From contig NZ_CP129238.1 in the NCBI RefSeq assembly GCF_030413595.1, positions 2,108,001-2,172,000 of the forward strand: a stretch of 64,000 nt of DNA. Reading direction: 5' to 3'. Positions within the stretch are counted from its first letter, which is position 1. Every line of letters begins with the position of its first letter. The stretch is from Planococcus liqunii (GTDB taxonomy: Bacteria > Bacillota > Bacilli > Bacillales_A > Planococcaceae). Both the position numbers and the translations under genes were made by a program. Of this stretch, positions 8,404-16,390 are shown piece after piece. The notes under the pieces were generated by a model. That model saw only the letters and a program-made list of their open reading frames with translations. It did not search any database and had not been told where the DNA came from.

Positions 8404-9372
8404 TTATTGCAAGCCGTACGGCACTAAGCCTTCTTTGTTCACTTTGATACGCCATACTTCGTTTTTCGAGGATTCCGTTATATACAGATAGCCTTCGCGG
8501 AATGCCAGATTCGTCGTGAAAGTTCCGGCGCTTTCAGGAAGACGGATGGTGCCGTATTTGAATCCGTCTTTGTCCTGGATTACGATTTGTCCCGCCTGGA
8601 AGTGAGCGACATACAGATTCCCTTCTTGATCCACTGCTAAGCCGTCCGGTCCGATTCCGCCTTCATATTGGCCGAAAACGTATGGAGTTTCAGGTGAAGG
8701 CGGCGCATTTTTGGCAGGAACCGCGAGCACCCGGTTTTTGCCGAACTCGGATATATACACCCGGCTGTCATCTGCGGATATCGCGACTCCGTTTGGATAG
8801 GCAATTTTATCTGCGAACAAGACGGGCTCTTTGCTTCCAGCCGGCAAGTAAAAGACGCGGCCAACCGGATTGGTGGCGCTCGACCCCATTGGTTCGGTAA
8901 AGTACAAACCGCCGTCCTTATCAAAGATCAAATCGTTTAACCCGTTCAAGGCTTGGCCTTTATACGTGCTGACGGCCGTTTCGCTCTTGCCTGTTTTCGG
9001 GTCGTAGGCGTGGATCACGCCCGTAATGTCCGTTATGAACAGGCGGCCGTCTTTATGGAACTTCGCCCCGACTGGTCCCGGATATTTCTTGACTTGCTGG
9101 ACTTTGTCTCTTTTGACCGTCAGCAATTCTCCGGACATCGGGCTCACCATCCAGATGGTGCCTTTGCGGTCAAAGTTGATGCCTTCCATGAATCCGCCGT
9201 CGCCTTTTACGACTTTTTCCCATTTGGCTTTCGCGGGCACGATTTCGGAAATTTTATGCCGTTCCTCTTTTGGCACCGGTTTTGTTTCGTACAAGTTTTT
9301 AGCGCCGGCGAAGCCCGCTGCTGCAAGTAAGAATGCAACGAGTATGGCGATAGTCAATCCTCTTTTTTTCAC
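8404..9372 (-). CDS. Exported SMP-30/gluconolactonase-like beta-propeller protein
   Basis: 322-residue protein with an N-terminal signal peptide or anchor (about 5-24). A six-bladed propeller of the SMP-30/gluconolactonase/NHL type follows (FMEGINFDRKGTIWMVSPMSG, GLNDLIFDKDGGLYFTEP, YPNGVAISADDSRVYISE, GPDGLAVDQEGNLYVAH). The repeated 'G.....D..GN.Y' blades are clear. Family members bind a divalent metal in the central channel and hydrolyse lactones or esters; the actual substrate is unknown. The start is GTG with GGAGGAG 8 bases upstream. A catabolite-control-like site lies upstream. Confidence 0.82.
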   Translation of the reverse strand: MKKRGLTIAILVAFLLAAAGFAGAKNLYETKPVPKEERHKISEIVPAKAKWEKVVKGDGGFMEGINFDRKGTIWMVSPMSGELLTVKRDKVQQVKKYPGPVGAKFHKDGRLFITDITGVIHAYDPKTGKSETAVSTYKGQALNGLNDLIFDKDGGLYFTEPMGSSATNPVGRVFYLPAGSKEPVLFADKIAYPNGVAISADDSRVYISEFGKNRVLAVPAKNAPPSPETPYVFGQYEGGIGPDGLAVDQEGNLYVAHFQAGQIVIQDKDGFKYGTIRLPESAGTFTTNLAFREGYLYITESSKNEVWRIKVNKEGLVPYGLQ

Positions 9373-9466
9373 TTCTGAAACTCCTCCTTTTGAAATTCAT
9401 GATTTCTGAACCAGTCTCCTGATCCGTGAAGAAAACAGTTGCCACTCCCTCTTCATTAGGAGCCTC

Positions 9467-9480
9467 TGCAAACGTTTCCT
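9467..9480. promoter_or_regulatory. Possible cre (CcpA) site
   Basis: TGCAAACGTTTCCT matches the Bacillus cre consensus TGWAARCGYTWNCW at all but the third position. It lies about 95 bases upstream of the SMP-30-like gene. This would make sense for a sugar-lactone enzyme, but single matches of this kind also occur by chance. Confidence 0.35.
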
Positions 9481-9647
9481 CCTGAAGCGGAAACTGTTAG
9501 TACCGAATATACCGTTGAGGAAGATGAAGGGCTAGCCATTTAAGCTTCGGAGTTTTTGTATAATTCAGTAAGTTTTTCTCTTTTATCGATATGTATACTT
9601 TGTTAGACTAGTAAGGTTAATTAGCTGACTTAAATTTTCAAACAAAA

Positions 9648-9680
9648 AAGCAGAGAAAAGTATGGACTTTTCCCTGCTTG
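9648..9680 (-). terminator. Terminator of the mhq operon
   Basis: On the minus strand AAGCAGGGAAAAGT pairs with ACTTTTCTCTGCTT around a short loop, followed by a T-run. It lies about 50 bases downstream of the mhqO stop codon. Confidence 0.75.
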
Positions 9681-9730
9681 CAATTGCTTACTTGTTTGGA
9701 ATGATTTTCGGTTCGCTTCACCGAATTAAA

Positions 9731-10666
9731 TTAATCAATTTCACGGATTTCAAACGGAATCAGCGACTCGGTCAATTGAGCGCGGCGCGGCTCGTATTGT
9801 TCCGGCAGCATCAATTTTCCGCCCATGGCCGCAAGAGTTTCGTCATGCGCAAATCCTGGAGGGTCTGTGGCGATTTCAAAAAGGATTTCCCCGTGCTCCC
9901 GGAAGTAAATCGCGTTAAAGTAATTGCGGTCTTTCACTTCCGTTACGCCGTAGCCCTGGTTCCGGACATGTTCCTGCCAGCCAAGCTGGTCCTGGTCATC
10001 TTCTGCACGCCAAGCGATGTGGTGCACAGTTCCGACGCCCATTTGGCCGCGGCCGAGCGGCGTCTGTTTGACGTCGATGACGTTCCCGATGTCGCCGTAA
10101 GCGCGGTAGCGCATGAAATTGCCATCTTCTCCGACCTTTTCAAGCCCCATGACGTCCACCAAGGTTTTTCCGGTTTGTTCCGGACGGGCCGACAGCAAAG
10201 TCGCTCCGCCGAAGCCTTTGATCGCCACTTCTGGTGTAATGCTGCCCGATTTGTAATGGTTCACTTCGCCCGCTTCCCTTTCCACAAGTTCCAGCTGGAG
10301 GCCATGTGGATCTTCAAACAATAGGTTCGTTTCGCCAAAACGCTCTTTTTTCGCAAAAGGAATGTTGAGACGTTCCAGGCGTTCTTCCCAGAACGGCATC
10401 GCGCCTTTTGGAATTACATAAGAAGTCACGCCGACTTGCCCGGCTCCGATTTTCCCTTGGTAGGCATTTGCCCACGGGAAGAATGTAATGATCGTACCCG
10501 GTTTTCCACCATCGTTGCCGAAGTACAAATGATAGGTGCCCGGGTCGTCAAAATTGACGGTTTGCTTGACCATCCGCAATCCCAGTACGCCTGCATAAAA
10601 ATCGACGTTTTCCTGAGGATGTCCGACGACAGCTGTAATGTGGTGTATTCCCGCTGTTTTTTTCAT
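9731..10666 (-). CDS. mhqO: Ring-cleaving dioxygenase, MhqO-like (VOC fold)
   Basis: 311-residue cytoplasmic enzyme made of two VOC modules. The first carries GIHHITAVVGHPQENVDFY; the second carries GTVHHIAWRAEDD and ILFEIATDPPGF, which supply His/His/Glu ligands for Fe(II) in extradiol dioxygenases. B. subtilis MhqO and MhqA opposing toxicity of methylhydroquinone and catechol share this architecture. It is the last gene of a flavin reductase-mhqD-mhqO operon, 51 bases after mhqD. TAGGAGG precedes the ATG. Confidence 0.9.
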   Translation of the reverse strand: MKKTAGIHHITAVVGHPQENVDFYAGVLGLRMVKQTVNFDDPGTYHLYFGNDGGKPGTIITFFPWANAYQGKIGAGQVGVTSYVIPKGAMPFWEERLERLNIPFAKKERFGETNLLFEDPHGLQLELVEREAGEVNHYKSGSITPEVAIKGFGGATLLSARPEQTGKTLVDVMGLEKVGEDGNFMRYRAYGDIGNVIDVKQTPLGRGQMGVGTVHHIAWRAEDDQDQLGWQEHVRNQGYGVTEVKDRNYFNAIYFREHGEILFEIATDPPGFAHDETLAAMGGKLMLPEQYEPRRAQLTESLIPFEIREID

Positions 10667-10717
10667 CTATCTTCCTCCTAAATCAGATGTGTTTTGAGTG
10701 GATTCCATTCCCGTCAA

Positions 10718-11341
10718 TCATTCGACTGTTTGTCCGTATTTTCGCTGATACCACTGTCTCGCCGCTTCCACTTCACTTCCGGTCAACTGGTGGCCGTTGT
10801 TTTCCCAGTGGACTTCGACAGATGCGTTCGCCGATTCTAGCGAGGCATGCAACTCTTCTGCTTCCTTTACAGGTGTAATCGGGTCGTTGGTTCCAGCAGC
10901 GATAAAGACCTGCTTTCCGGCAAGGTCCTGCAACTCGATTCCGCGTCTTGGCACCATCGGGTGATGAAGGATTGCACCGTTCAAGGCATCGCTAAAGTGA
11001 TAGAGCAAACTTGCAGCAATATTTGCCCCGTTCGAATAGCCGATCGCAACGATGTGGTTCCGGCTAAACTCGTATTTCGCCGAAGCCTCATCCAAAAAGC
11101 GGTTTAATTCGTTCGTACGGAAAACCAGATCCTCTTCGTCAAATACGCCTTCGCTCAACCGTCTGAAGAACCGGGGCATGCCGTGTTCCAAGACATTTCC
11201 TCTTATACTGAGTACCGAAGCTTCGGCATCAACCATCGGCGCCAATGACAGGAGCGACTGCTCATTCCCGCCTGTTCCGTGCAGCAACAGAAGAACCGGT
11301 TTTTCCGGATTGGATCCTTTTTTAAAAATATGTTCCATCAT
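10718..11341 (-). CDS. mhqD: Carboxylesterase/phospholipase-like hydrolase, MhqD-like
   Basis: 207-residue alpha/beta hydrolase. The nucleophile elbow is IGYSNGANIA (GxSxG), the acid Asp sits in AGTNDPITP, and the His in ENNGHQLTGSE. The oxyanion strand LLLHGTGGNEQSLL is typical of the YodD/MhqD esterase group induced by quinone stress in B. subtilis. It lies 17 bases after the flavin reductase gene and before mhqO in the same operon. Confidence 0.88.
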   Translation of the reverse strand: MMEHIFKKGSNPEKPVLLLLHGTGGNEQSLLSLAPMVDAEASVLSIRGNVLEHGMPRFFRRLSEGVFDEEDLVFRTNELNRFLDEASAKYEFSRNHIVAIGYSNGANIAASLLYHFSDALNGAILHHPMVPRRGIELQDLAGKQVFIAAGTNDPITPVKEAEELHASLESANASVEVHWENNGHQLTGSEVEAARQWYQRKYGQTVE

Positions 11342-11358
11342 TGTTCCTTCTTTCTTTT

Positions 11359-11982
11359 TTATTTTGGTCTCTCAATTGAAAAGATCTCTCCGATGGCGGC
11401 GTAATTGGCGCCTGCCAACCGGCTGACGGCATCCAATCCTCTCGGGTCGATGCGCCCGTTTTCATAAATCGCTTCATTCACATGGAAACAGATTACTTCT
11501 CCGATGAACAAGTCACTGCCTGGCCCATCTCCGCCTAGCGGAATCGCCTGTACCAACCGGCATTCCATACGCACCTTCGATTCGTTGATGCCCGGAACCG
11601 AAATCGCTGCACTCGGAATCAACGTCAGATTTGCCGACTCCACTTCACTTTCCGATGGCGGCAAGGAAGCAGCGGTTTCATTGATCTTCGCCACATTCTC
11701 TCTATCCACGATATGCACCACGAATTCGCCGTTGCCATAAATATTCCGCGCCGTGTCTTTCAGTTCACCCTCTGGCCGCTGAATCGCCAGCGACACCATC
11801 GGCGGGTTCGACGAGACGATATTGAAATAACTGAACGGCGCACCGTTGACGATCCCCGCCTCAGACTGGGTGGTAACAAATGCAATTGGACGCGGGATAA
11901 TCGAACCGATCAATAGCTTGTAGTTTTCGCGTTCTGTATTTTGTTTTGGATCAATTGCCGTCATTGTAGAATGATTCATCAA
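11359..11982 (-). CDS. Flavin reductase-like FMN-binding protein
   Basis: 207 residues of the flavin-reductase-like (split-barrel, DIM6/NtaB) family. The FMN-binding N-terminal segment is LLIGSIIPRPIAFVTTQSE, and FSYFNIVSSNPPMVSLAIQ follows. The family supplies reduced flavin or acts as a flavoprotein oxidoreductase. As first gene of the operon with mhqD and mhqO, it probably takes part in quinone or aromatic detoxification. I see no MhqR-type box upstream; that space is occupied by a repeat element from 12076 onwards. Confidence 0.87.
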   Translation of the reverse strand: MMNHSTMTAIDPKQNTERENYKLLIGSIIPRPIAFVTTQSEAGIVNGAPFSYFNIVSSNPPMVSLAIQRPEGELKDTARNIYGNGEFVVHIVDRENVAKINETAASLPPSESEVESANLTLIPSAAISVPGINESKVRMECRLVQAIPLGGDGPGSDLFIGEVICFHVNEAIYENGRIDPRGLDAVSRLAGANYAAIGEIFSIERPK

Positions 11983-12075
11983 AAACGCTCCTTTTTTAAG
12001 CCGTTCTTACTTTCAAATAAATATTCAGCAAAACTCGCCGAACCATTGAACCGCTTTGCTCAAAATTTATTAGAA

Positions 12076-12613
12076 ACACAAAATGTGCGTTTGCACATTT
12101 TGTGTCAGACTGTAGACAAAGTCTAGATGAAATGTAAAGCGATGCATAAAACCAACCGGACCCGCCACTTCGCTTTCCGTGGGCTCAGCTTCAGCCTCCT
12201 CGTCACTAACGTTCCTGCGGGGTCTTCAGCTTTCGTCGCTTCGTCGCGTTGCTCCTTCACTGCTCCCACAGGAGTCTTCGTGGCTGGACCGGTTGGACGA
12301 CTCTCTTTCATCTGAAAGTGAACGATAATCTGATTGAAGCCCAAACATTTAGTTGTAGAAGAAAAGCGACACCTTAGAGTAGCCTCCACTCTGAGGATCA
12401 GCAGTGAAAGCCGGCGACTCCTGCGGGATAGCGAAGTGCCGAAATCCACTCGGGACGCTAGTTCCGAGTTAGTTCGGCGCGAGCCCGCGGAACGCGTCCG
12501 GCTGTAACGGAGGATCCGGTATTTCCTCTCTAATTGGCTATTTATTCACCTATCATGTCTAAAAATTATTTTATCTACAAGCTCACACACAATGTGCGTT
12601 TGCACATTGTGTG
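12076..12613. repeat. MITE-like compound intergenic repeat element
   Basis: A 538-bp non-coding block with near-identical hairpins at both ends. Each contains AATGTGCGTTTGCACATT (12076-12105 and 12586-12613). Just inside each hairpin is an inverted TGTAGAYAAA motif (TGTAGACAAA at 12111, TGTAGATAAA on the opposite strand near 12570). Between them lie two GC-rich segments that look like the widespread Bacillaceae 'gactcctgcggg' intergenic repeat, arranged head to head (about 12150-12320 on the minus strand, 12370-12510 on the plus strand). No transposase is present. The frames inside are artefacts of repeat composition. Confidence 0.7.
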
Positions 12614-12632
12614 ATTTCTAAAGATGAAGGGA

Positions 12633-13193
12633 TTATGCGTTTACTGTTTTAAGGCGGACTGACTTAAGAGCCGTTGCCCATGGAATCACTTGGTCAAGCA
12701 TTTGGTTAACAGAAGCTTCCTGAACCGGGGCCGCTTTTAGTTCTGCACCATTTTCAAAGTCGGTGAACAGAGACAAAGCCGGATGGACTCGGACATCTGC
12801 CACTGACAATTCGCCCAGGATTCCGCGCAAGTGCTCCGCAGCACGCGCGCCGCCGACTGAACCGTAAGATACGATTCCAGCTGCTTTGTCATTCCATTCT
12901 GCGCGAAGGTAATCGAGTGCGTTTTTCAAAGACCCTGTGATGGAGTGGTTGTATTCTTGTGCGATGAAGACAAAGCCGTCTTGTGCAGCAATCGCTTCAG
13001 ACCATGCCGCTGCTCCAGATGCGTCTGTACCAGCTTCGCCAAGCAATGGCAATTTGTAATCTGCGATGTCGATGATGGTGTAATTGGCATCGCCGCGTTT
13101 GTCTGCCAATTCTTTTACCCAGTTTCCTACTTGCGGGCTTAAGCGCCCTTCACGTGTTGATCCTAATACGATACCGATGTTTAATTTTGTCAT
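12633..13193 (-). CDS. NADPH-dependent FMN reductase (azoreductase-like)
   Basis: Flavodoxin-fold oxidoreductase, 186 residues from this start. The FMN phosphate loop is GSTREGRLSPQVGNWVKE, followed by AQEYNHSITGSLKNALDYL and SYGSVGGARAAEHLR, as in the YhdA/ArsH-like family that reduces quinones and azo dyes with NADPH. GAGGAGG lies 8 bases before this ATG. A second in-frame ATG 21 codons upstream (13256) has its own AGGAG and would add a Gln/Glu-rich extension, so both forms could be made. A perfect MhqR-type palindrome lies upstream, so the gene should be induced by quinones. Confidence 0.9.
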   Translation of the reverse strand: MTKLNIGIVLGSTREGRLSPQVGNWVKELADKRGDANYTIIDIADYKLPLLGEAGTDASGAAAWSEAIAAQDGFVFIAQEYNHSITGSLKNALDYLRAEWNDKAAGIVSYGSVGGARAAEHLRGILGELSVADVRVHPALSLFTDFENGAELKAAPVQEASVNQMLDQVIPWATALKSVRLKTVNA

Positions 13194-13300
13194 TGTTGTT
13201 TCCTCCTCATTTTGGGTTGTTTGTTGTGTACCAAATAATTTTGAGAATAAACTCATGTTTGATGCTCCTAACTGTTTTTATATTCATTTACTCCATCTAA

Positions 13301-13320
13301 ATATCTCGAATTCGAGATAT
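13301..13320. promoter_or_regulatory. MhqR-type operator upstream of the FMN reductase
   Basis: ATATCTCGAATTCGAGATAT, a perfect 20-bp palindrome. It agrees with the inverted repeat described for B. subtilis MhqR targets (core ATCTCGAA-TTCGAGAT). It sits between the regulator and its probable target, the FMN reductase, 45-65 bases upstream of the longer start. Confidence 0.88.
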
Positions 13321-13334
13321 AAGATTAAAAAAAT

Positions 13335-13778
13335 TTAAGCGTGCTGTGCTTGAAAACCGATTTTCTTAATTGCTGCAATCATCGTTTGCGTTTCAAGTGG
13401 ATCCATGCCATGAAACAATTTGTCGATCGTTTTTTCATGCTTTGGGAAAATCTCTGCTATTAAGCCTTGGCCTTCAGTTGTTAGTTCTGCATAGGTGACG
13501 CGCCGGTCCTCTGGGCAAGCTTGCCGCTTAACGTAATTCTTTGTTTCCAGCTTATCAATGACGTACGTGATGCTGCTGCTCGCAATCAACACTTTTTTGC
13601 CGACCAGCTGAATGGGCTGCTTCCCTTGGTGATAAAGCAATTCCAGTACCGAAAACTCCGTTGGATTCAATCCGTATTGGGCGACGTCGTTTTTGATGGC
13701 TTCGTGAAGCGCGTCTGCCGCACGAACCAGGACTGTTACAGCTTTTAAATTGAGATTGGAAAATTCCAATGGCCTCAC
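13335..13778 (-). CDS. mhqR: MarR-family regulator, MhqR-like
   Basis: 147-residue winged-helix repressor of the MarR family. The DNA-binding part covers about 45-105 (KVLIASSSITYVIDKLETKN as recognition helix, then the wing EDRRVTYAELTTEG). In B. subtilis MhqR represses quinone-resistance genes. Two features support the same role here: palindromes matching the known MhqR box on both sides of the gene (13301-13320 towards its target, 13799-13818 in its own promoter), and neighbouring MhqD and MhqO genes. Autorepression is likely. Confidence 0.85.
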   Translation of the reverse strand: MRPLEFSNLNLKAVTVLVRAADALHEAIKNDVAQYGLNPTEFSVLELLYHQGKQPIQLVGKKVLIASSSITYVIDKLETKNYVKRQACPEDRRVTYAELTTEGQGLIAEIFPKHEKTIDKLFHGMDPLETQTMIAAIKKIGFQAQHA

Positions 13779-13798
13779 CTCTTTTATCTTGAATTAAT

Positions 13799-13818
13799 TT
13801 ATCTTTAATTCGAGATAA
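13799..13818. promoter_or_regulatory. Second MhqR-type operator, in the regulator's own promoter
   Basis: TTATCTTTAATTCGAGATAA has perfect 6-bp outer arms (TTATCT/AGATAA) and an AATT centre. The right half is identical to the perfect MhqR palindrome and the left half is degenerate. It lies 20 bases upstream of the regulator's ATG. Confidence 0.65.
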
Positions 13819-13888
13819 TCATATCATGGCTATTTTCGGCTGTCAACACTTTGGATTTCGACTTTTTGTTTTAAAGGCTCTCCCATAG

Positions 13889-13920
13889 AAAAAGCAACCG
13901 GAAAAAGGCCGGTTGCTTTT
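13889..13920 (-). terminator. Terminator of the second FMN reductase gene
   Basis: AAAAGCAACCGG pairs with CCGGTTGCTTTT. The stem ends in a T-run on the minus strand, about 10 bases after the stop codon. Confidence 0.85.
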
Positions 13921-13930
13921 GGTGTTCGAA

Positions 13931-14494
13931 TTATTTATTGCGCAGTGGCTGCAAGGCATTCGTCCAGGCGTTGACTTGGTCGAGCATCATATTGACCGAC
14001 TTTTCATGGATGGCTGCAGGCGTGAACGTACTCATTTTCTCAAAATCGGTAAACAGCGACATCGACGGATGTGCCCGTACAGTGGCGACTTGCAGTTCGG
14101 CCATGATGATCCGCAGCGATTCCGCTGCCCGGACGCCGCCTGCCGAACCATAGCTGACAATGCCCGCCGCTTTGTTGTTCCATTCAATATACAAATAATC
14201 AATGGCGTTCTTTAATGCCGATGTCACGCCGCGGTTGTATTCCGGACAGATAAAGACGTAGCCGTCCAGTTCTGCTATTTTCTTTGACCAGGGAATCGCT
14301 TCCGGTGTCTGGTAATCCTGGCTGTATGCCGCAGAAATCGGTTCTGCGTACATCGGCAGGTTGAACTCCGCCAAGTCGACAATTTCGTAGTCGGCGTCTC
14401 CGCGTTTGTCCGCAATGCCTTTGACCCATTCCGCAACTTGCGGGCTGTTGCGCCCTGGACGCGTGCTTCCTGTAATGATGCCAATTTTCGTCAT
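13931..14494 (-). CDS. NADPH-dependent FMN reductase, paralogue
   Basis: 187-residue flavodoxin-fold enzyme, a paralogue of the FMN reductase 700 bp downstream. It carries GSTRPGRNSPQVAEWVKG, then PEYNRGVTSALKNAIDYL and SYGSAGGVRAAESLR. Both are expected to reduce quinones, azo compounds or metals with NADPH. It is a single gene with its own terminator, and no MhqR box is visible upstream, so the two paralogues are probably regulated differently. Confidence 0.9.
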   Translation of the reverse strand: MTKIGIITGSTRPGRNSPQVAEWVKGIADKRGDADYEIVDLAEFNLPMYAEPISAAYSQDYQTPEAIPWSKKIAELDGYVFICPEYNRGVTSALKNAIDYLYIEWNNKAAGIVSYGSAGGVRAAESLRIIMAELQVATVRAHPSMSLFTDFEKMSTFTPAAIHEKSVNMMLDQVNAWTNALQPLRNK

Positions 14495-14611
14495 AAAAAT
14501 GATGCCTCCTCCGTTTGGATTGGTGCTTCAATCTTCCGACGCTGAACATCTGGATGTACTGCCATCATAAAACTTATTTCCCTCAAATTCAAACTATTCC
14601 GTCAATATGTC

Positions 14612-14641
14612 ATAAAAAAAGAGCCCAAAGATGAGCTCTTC
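14612..14641 (-). terminator. Terminator of the phosphatase-like gene
   Basis: On the minus strand AAGAGC pairs with GCTCTT and is followed by seven T. It lies about 60 bases after the stop codon of the upstream gene. Confidence 0.65.
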
Positions 14642-14699
14642 GTTATAAACTGGGAAACTTAGGAATTTCCGCTTTTAGTTGACCCTGTCTCCGGTTTTG

Positions 14700-15128
14700 C
14701 TAGGCTTCCGGAAACAGGCGATGCAAAGATTCCTTCAAGTGTGGATTCACACTGATAATCGGACGCACCGATTTGGCTTGTGCTTCTGCATCCTGGATGC
14801 TGTCGGCTTTACCCAGGGCGAGCAACGTGCCAATGGCCACAGTCCCGGCCCGGTTGCTGCCACTGGCACAGTGGAAGTAGATTTTCTTGCCGTCGTTGTA
14901 TGCGCCGACAACCTGATCAATTGCTTCTTTGACCGATTCATCCTGCTGCTGGTCAGTTTCGTTTATGATTGGGCTGTGAATCCGCTGATAGCCGTAGTCC
15001 CCTGCTCCCGCTTCTGAACGCAAGTCAACGACCACATCGATTTGTTCTGTATCAAATGCTTTTTGGGCATCTGCTGCGCCGCCAATGAAAATGCGGCCTT
15101 CCACCAATTCCTGATAGGCTTTGTCCAT
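14700..15128 (-). CDS. Dual-specificity/tyrosine phosphatase-like protein
   Basis: 142-residue protein with the CX5R phosphatase loop HCASGSNRAG, preceded by an upstream Asp region (VVVDLRSEAGAG). This is the layout of the small DSP/beta-lactamase-hydrolase-like (DUF442-type) phosphatases. The catalytic Cys and Arg are present. The start MDKAYQELV is chosen because AAGGTGG lies 7 bases upstream; 23 further in-frame codons upstream are unsupported. Its substrate is unknown. It stands alone, but arsC follows upstream on the same strand. Confidence 0.8.
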   Translation of the reverse strand: MDKAYQELVEGRIFIGGAADAQKAFDTEQIDVVVDLRSEAGAGDYGYQRIHSPIINETDQQQDESVKEAIDQVVGAYNDGKKIYFHCASGSNRAGTVAIGTLLALGKADSIQDAEAQAKSVRPIISVNPHLKESLHRLFPEA

Positions 15129-15283
15129 TACGCTTCCACCTTCCTCCGCGTTCAAAAATATTTTTTGCATGCTAACTTTCGAGAACTGCTCTTTCAAATG
15201 GGTATAGCCGATTTTCGCTTATCATAAACAGGGCCATTTGCCGTTCTATAACCCTAAACCGGCCTTTATCAGATCTACCTTAA

Positions 15284-15703
15284 TTACTTTCCGGTCTCGG
15301 CAAAGTGGCGGATTCGTTCGCCGATTTCATCGCGGACATTCTGGAATACGGTCCACTTTTCTTCTTCCGTTCCTTGGGCTTTCGCAGGATCTGTAAATCC
15401 CCAGTGGTCGCGTTTTACATGGGGCGGCGTCATCGGGCACTTGTCCGCTGCGTCGCCGCAAAGCGTCACCACAAAGTCGGCATTGTTTAGGATGTCCGTG
15501 TCGATGATGTCCGATGTGTGCTTGGAAATGTCGATGCCTACTTCGTCCATCGCTTTCACCGCTTTCGGATTCAAGCCGTGTGCTTCAATGCCTGCGCTCA
15601 ATACTTGCCACTCGTCTCCGAGAATTTCTTTTCCCCAGCCTTCTGCCATCTGGCTGCGGCAAGAGTTGCCTGTGCATAGGAAATACAATGTTTTTTTCGT
15701 CAT
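15284..15703 (-). CDS. arsC: Arsenate reductase, thioredoxin-coupled
   Basis: 139-residue low-molecular-weight-phosphatase-fold enzyme that reduces arsenate to arsenite. The three redox cysteines occur at the positions usual for the S. aureus pI258/B. subtilis type: Cys10 in the P-loop [11 protein letters not shown], Cys82 and Cys89 in [12 protein letters not shown]. No arsR, arsB or acr3 gene is adjacent, so arsenite export must come from elsewhere in the genome. Confidence 0.95.
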   Translation of the reverse strand: MTKKTLYFLCTGNSCRSQMAEGWGKEILGDEWQVLSAGIEAHGLNPKAVKAMDEVGIDISKHTSDIIDTDILNNADFVVTLCGDAADKCPMTPPHVKRDHWGFTDPAKAQGTEEEKWTVFQNVRDEIGERIRHFAETGK

Positions 15704-15863
15704 TCAATAAACCCCTTTTCCAGTCGTTTGCCTGCTATTCATGGTTATCTAAAATTCAATGCATGATTAGCTGCTTATTAGTTTTTCTCTTTTACAACAT
15801 ATCAGCATTTGCTTATATGTTCAAGAGTCCTTAATGGAGCAGGTTAAACTTTATGGAAATTAA

Positions 15864-15892
15864 AAAAGCATACCGCTATCGGCATGCTCTCA
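15864..15892 (-). terminator. Terminator of the small-protein operon
   Basis: On the minus strand AGCATGCCG pairs with CGGTATGCT (one mismatch), followed by TTTTTT. It lies about 30 bases after the stop of the 111-residue membrane protein. Confidence 0.7.
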
Positions 15893-15920
15893 ACTGATTA
15901 TTTGAATAACAATATTTTCA

Positions 15921-16256
15921 TCAATTGCCGTATGCATTACTCTTTACCGGAATCTCATTGAATTCTGGATGGGTGAACATTTCTTCGTAAGGAATTGTTG
16001 AACTTACTTCGTATTCGCCGCTTTGTTCTTTGTATTCAAAAATCACCAGCTGCTTCCAGCCGCTTACCGTTCCTTCATCGACGATGCCGATTTTATTAGG
16101 CGCGATTTGGATGATGCGATTCTCCGGACTTTCTACACTGACAGGAACTTCCGGATGATTGAGCTCTTCTGCCTCGGTAGTCATATTGTCGACGATTACA
16201 ATCAAACAAATCAAGATTCCGCTTAAGACCACTTTAAAAAACAAATCATTTTTCAT
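15921..16256 (-). CDS. Membrane-anchored hypothetical protein
   Basis: 111 residues: a basic N-terminus, one membrane segment (about 6-24), then an extracytoplasmic region of about 85 residues with the pattern NRIIQIAPNKIGIVDEG and IFEYKEQSGEYEV, which looks like a small beta-rich domain. GAAGGAG precedes the chosen ATG by 9 bases. It is the last gene in a row of very small genes on the same strand and ends at a terminator. No family was recognised. Confidence 0.75.
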   Translation of the reverse strand: MKNDLFFKVVLSGILICLIVIVDNMTTEAEELNHPEVPVSVESPENRIIQIAPNKIGIVDEGTVSGWKQLVIFEYKEQSGEYEVSSTIPYEEMFTHPEFNEIPVKSNAYGN

Positions 16257-16273
16257 TTTGTATGGCTCCTTCA

Positions 16274-16378
16274 TTATATATTGCTATGTATTTTGAGCTG
16301 TTCTTGATTCTTCAATTCTTGCTGCACTTTCTTTAATTGAGAAAGTACCTGATTCGAAATGACAGAAGCCAAAGTCAA
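16274..16378 (-). CDS. 34-residue small protein
   Basis: TTG start with a strong AAAGGAG 7 bases upstream. The product begins MTLASVISNQVLSQLKKVQQ, continues as a polar, Gln/Lys-rich amphipathic helix, and has no membrane segment. It lies 17 bases before the 111-residue membrane protein gene and 12 bases after the split membrane-protein gene, so the three look co-transcribed. The ribosome binding site and tight packing support it; there is no homology evidence. Confidence 0.45.
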   Translation of the reverse strand: MTLASVISNQVLSQLKKVQQELKNQEQLKIHSNI

Positions 16379-16390
16379 AAAGGCACTCCT

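Larger units (their letters stand above)
9373..9730. other. Intergenic region
   Basis: 358 bp without a gene. It holds the upstream region of the SMP-30-like gene, with a cre-like box, and at its right end the terminator of the mhq operon. I see no further open frame with a ribosome binding site. Confidence 0.5.

Noticed and set aside
8653..9330. Several long plus-strand open frames opposite the SMP-30-like gene
   Set aside because: They mirror a clear propeller protein on the other strand and lack ribosome binding sites.
12123..12449. 108-codon open frame on the minus strand
   Set aside because: It lies wholly inside the GC-rich intergenic repeat element, has no ribosome binding site, and its composition reflects the repeat.
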